Assembly (NCBI GenBank): GCA_023428375.1
Contig: JAEYYR010000001.1
Span: 186,001 to 250,000 of the forward strand
Length of the DNA: 64,000 bases
Source: a bacterium
Lineage (GTDB): Bacteria; Babelota; Babeliae; Babelales; Babelaceae
Direction: 5' to 3'
The notes under the pieces are model-generated. The model did no database searches and was not told the origin of the DNA. It worked only from the letters and a program-made list of their open reading frames with translations. This document shows positions 33,976 through 41,953 of the stretch, in pieces; position 1 is the first letter of the stretch; every line of letters begins with the position of its first letter. The position numbers and the translations under genes are program-made.

Positions 33976-35847
33976 ATGCTACTTACACGTATTATTCAAT
34001 CAATTATTATTGTCACCGCATTCGTTTGTGGAATTTGGTTATTCATTAGTACCATACCTCCAGTGGATTTCACATTATTGGAACATAATTATGGTAATAC
34101 TATTGGAACCCAAGTACTCGATACAAACAACAATGTATTATGGACATATTCATTTGAATATCGTAATGCGGTGAGTTTTGATGCACTTCCACCGCATCTT
34201 ATTCAAGCATTTAGAGCTGCAGAAGATCGACAATTTTTTTCTCATCATGGCATTTCATGGAAAGGAATTATTCGATCACTGCTAGTTAATGCAATGCGAG
34301 GAAAAAAAGCACAAGGTGCAAGTACTATAACACAACAGCTCGTGCGCCTTCTGTATTACGGACACAAAAAAACATGGCTCAGAAAAATACAAGAACAGAT
34401 TACTTCGCTGCTTATTGAACAAGAATATTCTAAAGAACAGATTTTTGAGGCATATGTTAACACTATTTATTTAGGTTGTGGTATTTATGGTGTCTCAACT
34501 GCAGCGTGGCATTTTTGGCAAAAAGAGATTTCCGAACTAACGCTAGATGAAGCAGCATTAATCGCTGGCATTGTTCGCCATCCCGCATCGTATTGTCCAT
34601 TGCTGAATAGCGAAAATGCTGGAAAAAGACGTAACCGCGTTCTATTATCCATGAAGGAATGTGGCTTTATCAACGAAGAAGAATATACCACTGCGATAGA
34701 AAAAACAGTCGATATAAAACCTCCGTTGAAAAAAAATTATGCGCATTTGCGAGCCCTCATCACTCAGCGAATATTAGATAAAACACAAATTTCTGAAGAA
34801 TCGTTATATAACACTGCATATAAAATTAAGACTACCATTGATGCAAACCTCCAGGAACAAGCACAAACAAGTCTTTCTAAAACTATTGTTCATTTAAGAA
34901 CGACAACACAGTTTCCTCTTGATGGTGCATGGATAACCATAGATACACACACGGGTGGAATAAAAGCAATTGTTGGTGGATATGATTTTACAAAATCTCA
35001 ATTTAATCGTGCCACACAAGCAAAACGACAAATCGGATCCATTCATAAACCGTTTATTTTTGCAGCAGGTTTAGAGCAAGGACTTTCGTTAACTGACGTT
35101 CTGGTTGATGAACCAGTCACCATAAAAATGGGCAATCAAGAATGGTCCCCAAGAAATCATGATCGCAAACATATTGGCGCATGCACACGAGCACAAGGTC
35201 TCATTCTTTCAAATAACATCATCACGTTAAAAACGCTGTTAGAAACTGGTTACGATAGATTGCTAGAGTATTATGAGATAATGTGCCCTGAAATAAAAGT
35301 ATCACCACTCCCTTCACTTGCTACAGGATGTATTGATATGACGCCACTGCAAGGATTAAAATCATTTAATGCTCTTATAAATCATGGCATAGTGGTAGAA
35401 CCATTTTTAATTGAATCAATAGAAGATACATCGGGTAAAAAAATATACCGTCACCAATCAAAAGAAACAGTAGTAATGCCATGGAACATTGCAAGTATTA
35501 TTACCAAAACCTTAGAAAATGTTTTTGAGCGCACATACAAACGCTATTATAAAACTGCGCCAACATTCAAAGCATGTGGTAAAACGGGAACTACCTTTAC
35601 CTCAGTTTCATATGTGGGTGCAACACCAGGATATACCTCCATCGCTTACGTAGGCTGTGACGACAATCGACTAATTCCATTATGGGCATCAACGACCGTA
35701 TTTCCATTATGGACATCGCTTCATAAATTGCTGGTAAATGAATCGTCCTTTACCTATGCTCCTGGACTTAGAGAAACTTACGTGCATGCATTAACCGGAA
35801 GTCCTGCCAAAGAAAATCAACCTTATACAATTAAATTACTTTCCTGA
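33976..35847 (+). CDS. Class A penicillin-binding protein (transglycosylase/transpeptidase)
   Basis: This 623-residue bifunctional peptidoglycan synthase is anchored by one N-terminal helix (about 5-27). The GT51 domain (about 45-225) has AAEDRQFFSHHGISW with catalytic Glu83, GASTITQQLVR and the IFEAYVNTIYLG helix. The transpeptidase domain (about 300-600) has nucleophile Ser355 in RQIGSIHKPF (S-x-x-K), SNN in GLILSNNIITLK, and K536-T-G-T in CGKTGTTF. All catalytic residues are present. Small for class A PBPs (often 700-850), like PBP1c or monofunctional-length types. It diverges from the membrane gene at 33940 by 35 bases. Confidence 0.94.
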   Translation: MLLTRIIQSIIIVTAFVCGIWLFISTIPPVDFTLLEHNYGNTIGTQVLDTNNNVLWTYSFEYRNAVSFDALPPHLIQAFRAAEDRQFFSHHGISWKGIIRSLLVNAMRGKKAQGASTITQQLVRLLYYGHKKTWLRKIQEQITSLLIEQEYSKEQIFEAYVNTIYLGCGIYGVSTAAWHFWQKEISELTLDEAALIAGIVRHPASYCPLLNSENAGKRRNRVLLSMKECGFINEEEYTTAIEKTVDIKPPLKKNYAHLRALITQRILDKTQISEESLYNTAYKIKTTIDANLQEQAQTSLSKTIVHLRTTTQFPLDGAWITIDTHTGGIKAIVGGYDFTKSQFNRATQAKRQIGSIHKPFIFAAGLEQGLSLTDVLVDEPVTIKMGNQEWSPRNHDRKHIGACTRAQGLILSNNIITLKTLLETGYDRLLEYYEIMCPEIKVSPLPSLATGCIDMTPLQGLKSFNALINHGIVVEPFLIESIEDTSGKKIYRHQSKETVVMPWNIASIITKTLENVFERTYKRYYKTAPTFKACGKTGTTFTSVSYVGATPGYTSIAYVGCDDNRLIPLWASTTVFPLWTSLHKLLVNESSFTYAPGLRETYVHALTGSPAKENQPYTIKLLS

Positions 35848-35888
35848 TAAATTCAATTAAGAGTGAAGCAATAACGAGGAGAACTATA

Positions 35889-36902
35889 ATGAATGCACTG
35901 TTAGTGATAATCTTGCTTTTTGCTATAACGCTACGATCTAATGATTCTGCAGTTGAAGTAAAAAATGCTGCAAAATGTCCCGATTCCCTTCTTTCAGAAA
36001 TGTACCGCGGTTATAAAATTAAGCGCATTGCAGCAGAAGCAATCTTAGGTAAAAAACGACAAAAACATCAAGACATCATCTGTATTAAAAAAAACAATTC
36101 AGACGATGATATCAAATATTCGGCACCTGAAATTAAAATTTACACTGGTGGAAGTGATGGATTTGTATGGCAGATTTATAACACCTTGTACATGTTTGAT
36201 GATCCTACGTCGACAGAATATCAGTGGCTGTTACCTAATTTTACTACTATTTATGATGTCATTTTTTCAAAAAACAAAGCGTATCTCTACTGTTACAATG
36301 ACAACCAAGAAATTCTTTGTGTTCTGAATTTAAAAAACATGAAGTCAAAACAATTCACCTTTACGCCCAAAAAACAATGCTTGATTTTAAAGGATCAATA
36401 TTGCCGCTATGTAACAAATTGCGACAAATATGCGCTTATTGAAGGACTTCCGCAGTATTCACCGAGTTTACTTGTAGCCAACTTTTTCTGTCGTCAAACT
36501 GTTGGTATTTTCAAATGCCAACCATCGAATAAACATATTGCCCTATCACATGATCTTAGAAAATATGCAAGGCATAATGAAGAGCGTTTCCAGCTTTATA
36601 ATTACATAAATAAGGAAAAAATTATCTATGATATTGATAAACAAATATTTAAAGAACTACAATTAAATAAAATTCTTTTTGCAGCGACCGATGATGTATT
36701 AATTCTTCAAGGACACAATAAATTACTTTTAATATCTTTTGCAGAAAATCAACATTGGCTTGCAACAAATAGCGGTAAACGAATTATGAAAGTATTTCCT
36801 CATATCGAAAGTGGAAAAACAATAATTCAGTCTAAACGCGGCAACTTTGGCTACTTGGAATACGCCCATGAAACTAATGAATTCAAGATCATACCTATCT
36901 AA
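35889..36902 (+). CDS. Exported propeller-like protein, tandem copy 1
   Basis: A 337-residue exported protein (signal LLVIILLFAITLRSND), rich in short strands. Shared features with the next gene include TGGSDGFVW (SGGTGGFCW there), an RGYKIKRI / SGYCVQQI start, and a C-terminal IQSKRGNFGYL / FQSKLGTLYKV segment, so the two are tandem paralogues. The fold looks like a seven-bladed-type propeller, by composition only. GAGGAG is found 8 bases before the ATG. No known family. Confidence 0.68.
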   Translation: MNALLVIILLFAITLRSNDSAVEVKNAAKCPDSLLSEMYRGYKIKRIAAEAILGKKRQKHQDIICIKKNNSDDDIKYSAPEIKIYTGGSDGFVWQIYNTLYMFDDPTSTEYQWLLPNFTTIYDVIFSKNKAYLYCYNDNQEILCVLNLKNMKSKQFTFTPKKQCLILKDQYCRYVTNCDKYALIEGLPQYSPSLLVANFFCRQTVGIFKCQPSNKHIALSHDLRKYARHNEERFQLYNYINKEKIIYDIDKQIFKELQLNKILFAATDDVLILQGHNKLLLISFAENQHWLATNSGKRIMKVFPHIESGKTIIQSKRGNFGYLEYAHETNEFKIIPI

Positions 36903-37917
36903 GGTACTTGTATACTGCACTTTCGCTATGCAATTCCTTGCACACTCCCAAGAATTTGAAGAAATGCTCGGCAAACTAAGTGAAACGGTAAAAATTTTGT
37001 CACGATCAGGTTACTGTGTTCAACAAATTCACGAAACAGGCAAATATATTCTTGCAACTAAAGATCGCACCGATGGATGCAAATTATGCATAAAAACATT
37101 CGATAATAAACCTCTACACAAGGAAGAATTTAAAAATCATTTCCACATTCTTTCTGGTGGGACTGGTGGATTTTGTTGGACGCGAAATGCACCAGCCAAA
37201 ATAATTTATTGCTATCGTATTGCAACAAATTATAAATATAGCTGGATCGTTAAGGAAGGAATTGCCCAAGATTTGAAAATGAAAAAAAATGGTGATGTAC
37301 TTTATTATCGGCATAGTAAGGCATTGGATGATAATTCTCAGTGCGGCATATTATATAGCTGTTCCATGAATAATTCTTCATGGAAAACGATTTCTAAAAA
37401 TCATTGGGTTCGCTATCTTAATGATTCGTTTATCAAATATCAATTTACCAACAAATCTAATAATTATCTTATAATCAATTCAAAAGACAGTTGTTCAGCT
37501 TTGCTTGTACTAGAAAACCAACACGTGGAACTCTTTGGTAATGATTCTTTTAATCTTGCAAATACTGCAGCCATCAATAGCAAGCAAACACGATTTTGTT
37601 TACGAGAACAAAACCTTTTACTCGTGTATGATTTATTACGCAAAAGAAATACTACCTTTAAAGTAGAACCGCCAGAAAAGAATACTATTCTTTACTATCT
37701 TTTTAGTCCTTGTGACAAGTATCTGTATGTATTTTTTGAAAATTGGTTGCAATCTTACCATATAAAAAGCGACAAAGAATATTCTTTTCAACTACCCCAG
37801 CCCTTTAAAGCGATTTATGTGTTAAAAGAACCGATTAATCTTTTATTTCAAAGCAAGCTCGGTACATTATACAAGGTCCATATATCGCTTGAGAAAGTCG
37901 ATTTTATCAAAATATAA
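36868..37917 (+). CDS. Exported propeller-like protein, tandem copy 2
   Basis: A 349-residue paralogue of the preceding gene, overlapping it by 35 bp. The signal peptide covers VLVYCTFAMQFLAHSQ. Motif SGGTGGFCW (about residue 100) matches TGGSDGFVW of copy 1, and the protein ends with VDFIKI where copy 1 ends with FKIIPI. It has more cysteines than copy 1. Start chosen at the ATG at 36868; an ATG nine bases later is equally usable. Function unknown. Confidence 0.68.
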   Translation: MKLMNSRSYLSKVLVYCTFAMQFLAHSQEFEEMLGKLSETVKILSRSGYCVQQIHETGKYILATKDRTDGCKLCIKTFDNKPLHKEEFKNHFHILSGGTGGFCWTRNAPAKIIYCYRIATNYKYSWIVKEGIAQDLKMKKNGDVLYYRHSKALDDNSQCGILYSCSMNNSSWKTISKNHWVRYLNDSFIKYQFTNKSNNYLIINSKDSCSALLVLENQHVELFGNDSFNLANTAAINSKQTRFCLREQNLLLVYDLLRKRNTTFKVEPPEKNTILYYLFSPCDKYLYVFFENWLQSYHIKSDKEYSFQLPQPFKAIYVLKEPINLLFQSKLGTLYKVHISLEKVDFIKI

Positions 37918-37930
37918 TTGTGAGAAGAAC

Positions 37931-38941
37931 TTATACGTCAATAAATTTTCTTAAACGTGCTCTATCAACAATATTCTGTTCGGTATATTCAAAAAATTGT
38001 GGATATTCATTTACTATCGCCTTAGCATTATCAACTTGATGATCAGTCGTTGAGGCATGCAAGGGAATTAAGAGCGCTTTTTTGTTAAATGTTAGAATTT
38101 CAAAAATTGAGCCCGCACCAGCGCGCGCAACAACAAAGTCTGCAGCGGTATAACATGCAGCTAAGTCAGAAGTAAAATTAAAAACATATGCATCTATAGA
38201 CGCCTGAGCATATTTTTCTTTAACCATTTCATATTCTTTATGACCGGCTTGATGAATAACAAACCATGAATTATCTACGATTTCAAGTATCATATCCGCA
38301 AGCGCATGATTCATAAACGATGAGCCTTGAGATCCACCCAATACTAACAATACTTTTTTGTCTTGTGGAATTCCCAGCTTTAATCGTGCTTCGTCATTAT
38401 CTAACTTTGTATTAAAACGCGTAGGATAAGTAGCCAATTGAACATTTGTTGATTGCAATATCTGATTGCTTGATGAAAAACAAATATAAATAGTTCGCGC
38501 AAATGATTTGAGCGCCATGACAGCTTTGCCAGGCACCGCATTTAATTCCCAAATATCAAACGGAATACGAAGTATCATTGCTGCAAAACATACGGGTACC
38601 GAAATCATACCTCCCATGCTAACCAAGTGACGTGGTTTTTCCTGCCAAAAGAAGAGCAAGCTTTTAAAAAAGGATGCCATAACCCCAAATAATAAGTGGA
38701 AATATTTAAAAAATCCCGCAGACATTGATGGTGTATAGAGTGGAAGCGTTACTTTTTTATCAATATAATCGGCTTCTTTGAGAATTTTTTTATCTAATTC
38801 ACATGACGAAGAAATAAATAATATTCTGGTGGAAGCGTCTCGACTTTTTTCTCGTTGCGCTAATGTTAATGCTGGCATAATATGCCCACCAGACTTAGCA
38901 GCAACATAACAAATTACAGGTGGTTGATGAATCAATGGCAT
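37931..38941 (-). CDS. murG: UDP-GlcNAc:lipid I N-acetylglucosaminyltransferase
   Basis: A 336-residue GT28 enzyme that turns lipid I into lipid II at the cytoplasmic face of the membrane. KSGGHIMPALTLAQ is the N-terminal GGHxxPA motif; LLVLGGSQGSSFMNHAL is the second-domain GGSQGA motif; VARAGAGSIFEIL and PLHASTTDHQVDNAKAI complete the UDP-GlcNAc site. Length is slightly below the usual 355-365. It overlaps the DUF721 gene by 10 bp and probably follows it in one transcript. Confidence 0.94.
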   Translation of the reverse strand: MPLIHQPPVICYVAAKSGGHIMPALTLAQREKSRDASTRILFISSSCELDKKILKEADYIDKKVTLPLYTPSMSAGFFKYFHLLFGVMASFFKSLLFFWQEKPRHLVSMGGMISVPVCFAAMILRIPFDIWELNAVPGKAVMALKSFARTIYICFSSSNQILQSTNVQLATYPTRFNTKLDNDEARLKLGIPQDKKVLLVLGGSQGSSFMNHALADMILEIVDNSWFVIHQAGHKEYEMVKEKYAQASIDAYVFNFTSDLAACYTAADFVVARAGAGSIFEILTFNKKALLIPLHASTTDHQVDNAKAIVNEYPQFFEYTEQNIVDRARLRKFIDV

Positions 38942-39348
38942 TTTAATCTATAGTGCATGAGGGCTTCTTGTAATTCACGATCTTTAATTTCAGCCAGCGT
39001 TTTCATTTCTTTTTCAGAGAGGGTAGCAACATACTCAGCGGTTGCTGCACAATAATGAGTACGTGTGATAGTTTTTTTTGGGCGCGCACTTCTGAAAATT
39101 ATTTTTTGTATGAATGCCCCACCTAATTTTTTATTTATGCCATCGACAATCATAAATGATAAACAATGCAATTCATGCAACCAGCGCACATCATACACAC
39201 CAACATAGACGGTATCTTGAATGATTCGCTCAAGTCGCATACGCGAATGTAAATCACCAACATAGTGTGGCCAATCGCGCAGCAATTTTTCTTGCCATGA
39301 ATCTGATGATTGTAAGACGATAGCTAATAAATCTTTAAGTGTTTGCAT
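38932..39348 (-). CDS. DUF721/DciA-like protein
   Basis: A 138-residue protein with the DUF721 pattern: an N-terminal helix (LKDLLAIVLQ), a Trp-containing segment (LLRDWPHYVGDLHSRMRLERI) and a strand-rich part with VYVGVYDVRWLHELHCLS, where family members have L-x-V-x-x-x-x-x-x-W-x-x-E-L. DciA members load the replicative helicase in bacteria lacking DnaC; DUF721 proteins in general are nucleic-acid related. Start chosen at the ATG at 39348; a GTG 13 codons upstream is the alternative. murG overlaps by 10 bp. Confidence 0.72.
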   Translation of the reverse strand: MQTLKDLLAIVLQSSDSWQEKLLRDWPHYVGDLHSRMRLERIIQDTVYVGVYDVRWLHELHCLSFMIVDGINKKLGGAFIQKIIFRSARPKKTITRTHYCAATAEYVATLSEKEMKTLAEIKDRELQEALMHYRLKCH

Positions 39349-39452
39349 AAGTATTGATGAAATATTTTTTATTATAGTAGCATACACTTGCTAGTCTTTG
39401 CTAGGTATATATGCCAATACATATGCATTTTATGATTTAATGTAGGAATACT

Positions 39453-39866
39453 ATGACAAAACCATTTGAACAATTACCCGATGCAAATGCTGTAAAAATT
39501 CGTGCGTATGGTGAAACAAAAGAAGAATTATTTTTACACGCCATGCGCGGCATGTTTGAAAGCATTCAAGCTATTGTGAATGAAAAAAAACCAAAAACAA
39601 CGCGGCTCCTTGTCTCCGAAGGCGCGAATATCGAAGACTTGTTTAAAAACTTTCTCTCAGACTGCTTATATTTATCCGAAACCAATCATGAAATATATCG
39701 GGATGCCAACTTTTTAGAATTCAGTGATACGCATCTGCACATTTCACTTGTTGGTTCTCCTGTTAGCGAGACAAAAGGACCAAAGATAAAAGCGCTTGAG
39801 AATACTAAAATCCATATTAAAAAAGAAAAGAAAATAATGAGTGCTCTTTTTTCTCTTGAAATCTAG
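39453..39866 (+). CDS. Archease-family protein
   Basis: A 137-residue protein aligned to archease: DANAVKIRAYGETKEELFLHAMRGMF, then IEDLFKNFLSDCLYLSET, PKIKALENTKIHIKK and a closing ALFSLEI. Archease activates the RNA ligase RtcB, which heals and joins RNA with 2',3'-cyclic phosphate ends. The usual DHTAD start and terminal F-D-[IV] are altered, so metal ligands may differ. No rtcB is in the window. It stands alone between two minus-strand genes. Confidence 0.8.
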   Translation: MTKPFEQLPDANAVKIRAYGETKEELFLHAMRGMFESIQAIVNEKKPKTTRLLVSEGANIEDLFKNFLSDCLYLSETNHEIYRDANFLEFSDTHLHISLVGSPVSETKGPKIKALENTKIHIKKEKKIMSALFSLEI

Positions 39867-39873
39867 TATGCGA

Positions 39874-40353
39874 TCATACCTCATCTTTAGTCATAATCAT
39901 CGGTGCAATGAGCTTATTGGGCTTACGTGATTCTTCACACGCGAATTTAAATGTTGATTTTAACTCTTCCACCAGTGCTGGTTTATTATCTTGATGACAG
40001 GTGCGAAGCATATCACCAGAACGTATTGTACAGCCAATTAAAGCACAACCACACAACTCTGGTGCAAAAAAAATCGTTCCTCCTGTGAGACACAACGTTG
40101 TTGCGGCCTTTTTAGGAAATTGATTAGACAATGAAGCGTTTTCTAATTTTTTAACCAAACCATTTTCGGTCTTATCTGATATTGGATCGCGAGCTTTATT
40201 AGCACGCATGTAAAAATTTAATTGACGATAATTCTGCTCATCAGGTTGCGCAATCCAATCTTTAATAAGAGTGTTCACATTTTTTGCAAAATCAATCGTA
40301 GCGACTTCATGCGTTTTTGAAGTGAGAAAAATAAAAAATAAAAGAAATATCAT
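39874..40353 (-). CDS. Exported Cys-containing protein, unknown
   Basis: A 159-residue protein with a signal peptide (IFLLFFIFLTSKTHEVA). The middle has a small-residue hydrophobic stretch with cysteines (TLCLTGGTIFFAPELCGCALIGC), quoted in two parts: TLCLTGGTIFF and CGCALIGC. Family unknown. The ATG at 40353 lies directly behind the holB stop, so it is likely translated by coupling with a housekeeping gene. No independent ribosome-binding site. Confidence 0.62.
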   Translation of the reverse strand: MIFLLFFIFLTSKTHEVATIDFAKNVNTLIKDWIAQPDEQNYRQLNFYMRANKARDPISDKTENGLVKKLENASLSNQFPKKAATTLCLTGGTIFFAPELCGCALIGCTIRSGDMLRTCHQDNKPALVEELKSTFKFACEESRKPNKLIAPMIMTKDEV

Positions 40354-40354
40354 A

Positions 40355-41056
40355 TTAAGAAAACAATCTAAGTAAGAGACTACGCCAGAATAATTTAGAG
40401 CCACCTGGCATCGGCAAATTTTGTAAAAATTCCACGCATATTTTTAAACGTGGATAATAAAGCGTTGCATTATGTGCATCTTGCATAACAATCATGCTGA
40501 GCTTTTGAATAATAGATTCCATAACTATACGCGTTTGCATTTCATTAGGCACATCTTTTTCAATAATTTTTGCAAGCTGCACGAAGGTAATCTGATGTTG
40601 AGTAAAGCCGTCGACAAGAATATGCTCCGTTGAATCTAAAACATTTCTATGATCTACTATCACAGATCGAGATACAATCGTCGGTAATAAACTTTCTTTG
40701 GATTCAGCAAAGAGAATATAGTGATAGCCAGGTGATGGTTCTTCAAATTTCTTCAAAAGCCTATTTGCCGTTGCAAGATTCAGCAATTGAGCCTGAGAAA
40801 ATACATAAAAAAACAAATCATCTTTATCACGCTTGTACGCAACTTCTGTCATCATATCATCAAGATACGAGACCGTATAACTACTTTTATCTGGTGCTAA
40901 ACGCTTGATTGCATGAAATTCATTGTTCTTAATCTGTGAACAAATAACACAGGTACCACACCCTGAGTGCTTGCAAAACTGCTTGCATGCATAATCCAAA
41001 AACAATCCATTAAGATTGTCTGATGACCCAAGCCATAATTGTACGGGTGGGATCAT
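40355..41056 (-). CDS. holB: DNA polymerase III delta'-like subunit
   Basis: A 233-residue clamp-loader-like protein. It lacks a Walker A loop but keeps the zinc module (C24/C28, C33, C36, C39 in CKHSGCGTCVIC) and the AAA sensor region NRLLKKFEEPSPGYHYILFA followed by LLPTIVSRS, the S-R-C-like motif. Absence of a functional P-loop fits delta' rather than DnaX. It is short (delta' is usually 320-330), losing much of the C-terminal collar domain. It overlaps tmk by 4 bp, the common bacterial tmk-holB pairing. Confidence 0.86.
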   Translation of the reverse strand: MIPPVQLWLGSSDNLNGLFLDYACKQFCKHSGCGTCVICSQIKNNEFHAIKRLAPDKSSYTVSYLDDMMTEVAYKRDKDDLFFYVFSQAQLLNLATANRLLKKFEEPSPGYHYILFAESKESLLPTIVSRSVIVDHRNVLDSTEHILVDGFTQHQITFVQLAKIIEKDVPNEMQTRIVMESIIQKLSMIVMQDAHNATLYYPRLKICVEFLQNLPMPGGSKLFWRSLLLRLFS

Positions 41057-41682
41057 AGTAACGACCTTTTTTGTAATATAGCTATAGCTTGCGAGAGCAT
41101 TTTCTCTTGCGATGCGTGAGCATCAATAGTTACCACATTCGGCATATTCTCAAAGATAGTATCAAATCCATCCGAAACTTTTTGCATAAACAATTGTCCT
41201 TCAGCCTCAAAACGGGTTTGCTTTTCATTGCGGTTAATACAGCGAGCAATAGCTATCTGAGGATCAATTTTACAATAAAAAACAAGGTCCGGTTGAACAT
41301 CACGCGTGACTTTATCGTTTATACATTCGATAAAGCTTTTATCTAAATCTCGCCCATAACCTTGGTAGGCCAAAGAAGAATATTTAAATCTATCAGTGAT
41401 CACTATTTGACCACGACCCAATGCGGGACGTACCACTTGTGCCATGTGTTGAGCACGATCAGCAGTAAATAATAAAAGCTCTGCATAAGGATCAATGGAT
41501 GATTTTGATTCTTGAACCAGTGAACGCAAAACCTTCCCCAATTCAGTTGCTCCTGGTTCTCGCGTAAGAAGCACTGGTCTGCCCTGGGCTTGAATAAATT
41601 CTGCCAAAGAACGCGCGAACGTACTCTTGCCTGAACCATCTATGCCTTCAATGACAAAAAAGCGTCCAATTGGGTTAAACAT
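41053..41682 (-). CDS. tmk: Thymidylate kinase
   Basis: A 209-residue kinase phosphorylating dTMP to dTDP. The P-loop is FFVIEGIDGSGKST (about residues 8-21), then LLTREPGATELG, the DR-x motif TDRFKYSSLAYQGYGRDL, and a LID segment (INRNEKQTRFEAEG). Length is normal. First gene of the tmk-holB minus-strand unit; it diverges from the ferredoxin gene with 80 bases between starts. Confidence 0.95.
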   Translation of the reverse strand: MFNPIGRFFVIEGIDGSGKSTFARSLAEFIQAQGRPVLLTREPGATELGKVLRSLVQESKSSIDPYAELLLFTADRAQHMAQVVRPALGRGQIVITDRFKYSSLAYQGYGRDLDKSFIECINDKVTRDVQPDLVFYCKIDPQIAIARCINRNEKQTRFEAEGQLFMQKVSDGFDTIFENMPNVVTIDAHASQEKMLSQAIAILQKRSLL

Positions 41683-41711
41683 TAATTTCTCTTTATTAAT
41701 TGTAAAAGGTT

Positions 41712-41720
41712 TGCTATACC
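41712..41720 (+). promoter_or_regulatory. Predicted extended -10 promoter of the ferredoxin gene
   Basis: TGC followed by TATACC (41715-41720), 42 bases before the ferredoxin ATG. Same extended -10 type as seen before gltX, rpsU and the cysteine synthase gene. Confidence 0.38.
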
Positions 41721-41762
41721 GTAATAGTACTCATTTATTTTAGGTCTGTTAAGGCATTTTGT

Positions 41763-41948
41763 ATGAAAAAAGTTTGGATCGAGCCGGGATGTATCAGTTG
41801 TGGCACCTGCGAATTTGTTGCCCCTGAGGTTTTTAAAGTAACGGACGTTTCGCATATCCAAGAGAATGTCTCTCCTGCAACCCATGCAGAAGCCATAAAA
41901 GAAGCAGCGCGTTTGTGTCCAGTATCGGTGATTAAATTTGAAGAGTAG
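41763..41948 (+). CDS. Ferredoxin, single [4Fe-4S] cluster
   Basis: A 61-residue electron carrier with C10, C13, C16 in CISCGTCEFVAPEVF and C52 in ARLCPVSVI, the four ligands of one [4Fe-4S] cluster, like the short Bacillus/Thermotoga-type ferredoxins. Acidic, cytoplasmic. Partner enzymes are not evident in the window. The stop lies 5 bases before the AMP-binding ligase gene, so both are probably on one transcript. Confidence 0.93.
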   Translation: MKKVWIEPGCISCGTCEFVAPEVFKVTDVSHIQENVSPATHAEAIKEAARLCPVSVIKFEE

Positions 41949-41953
41949 AAGCA

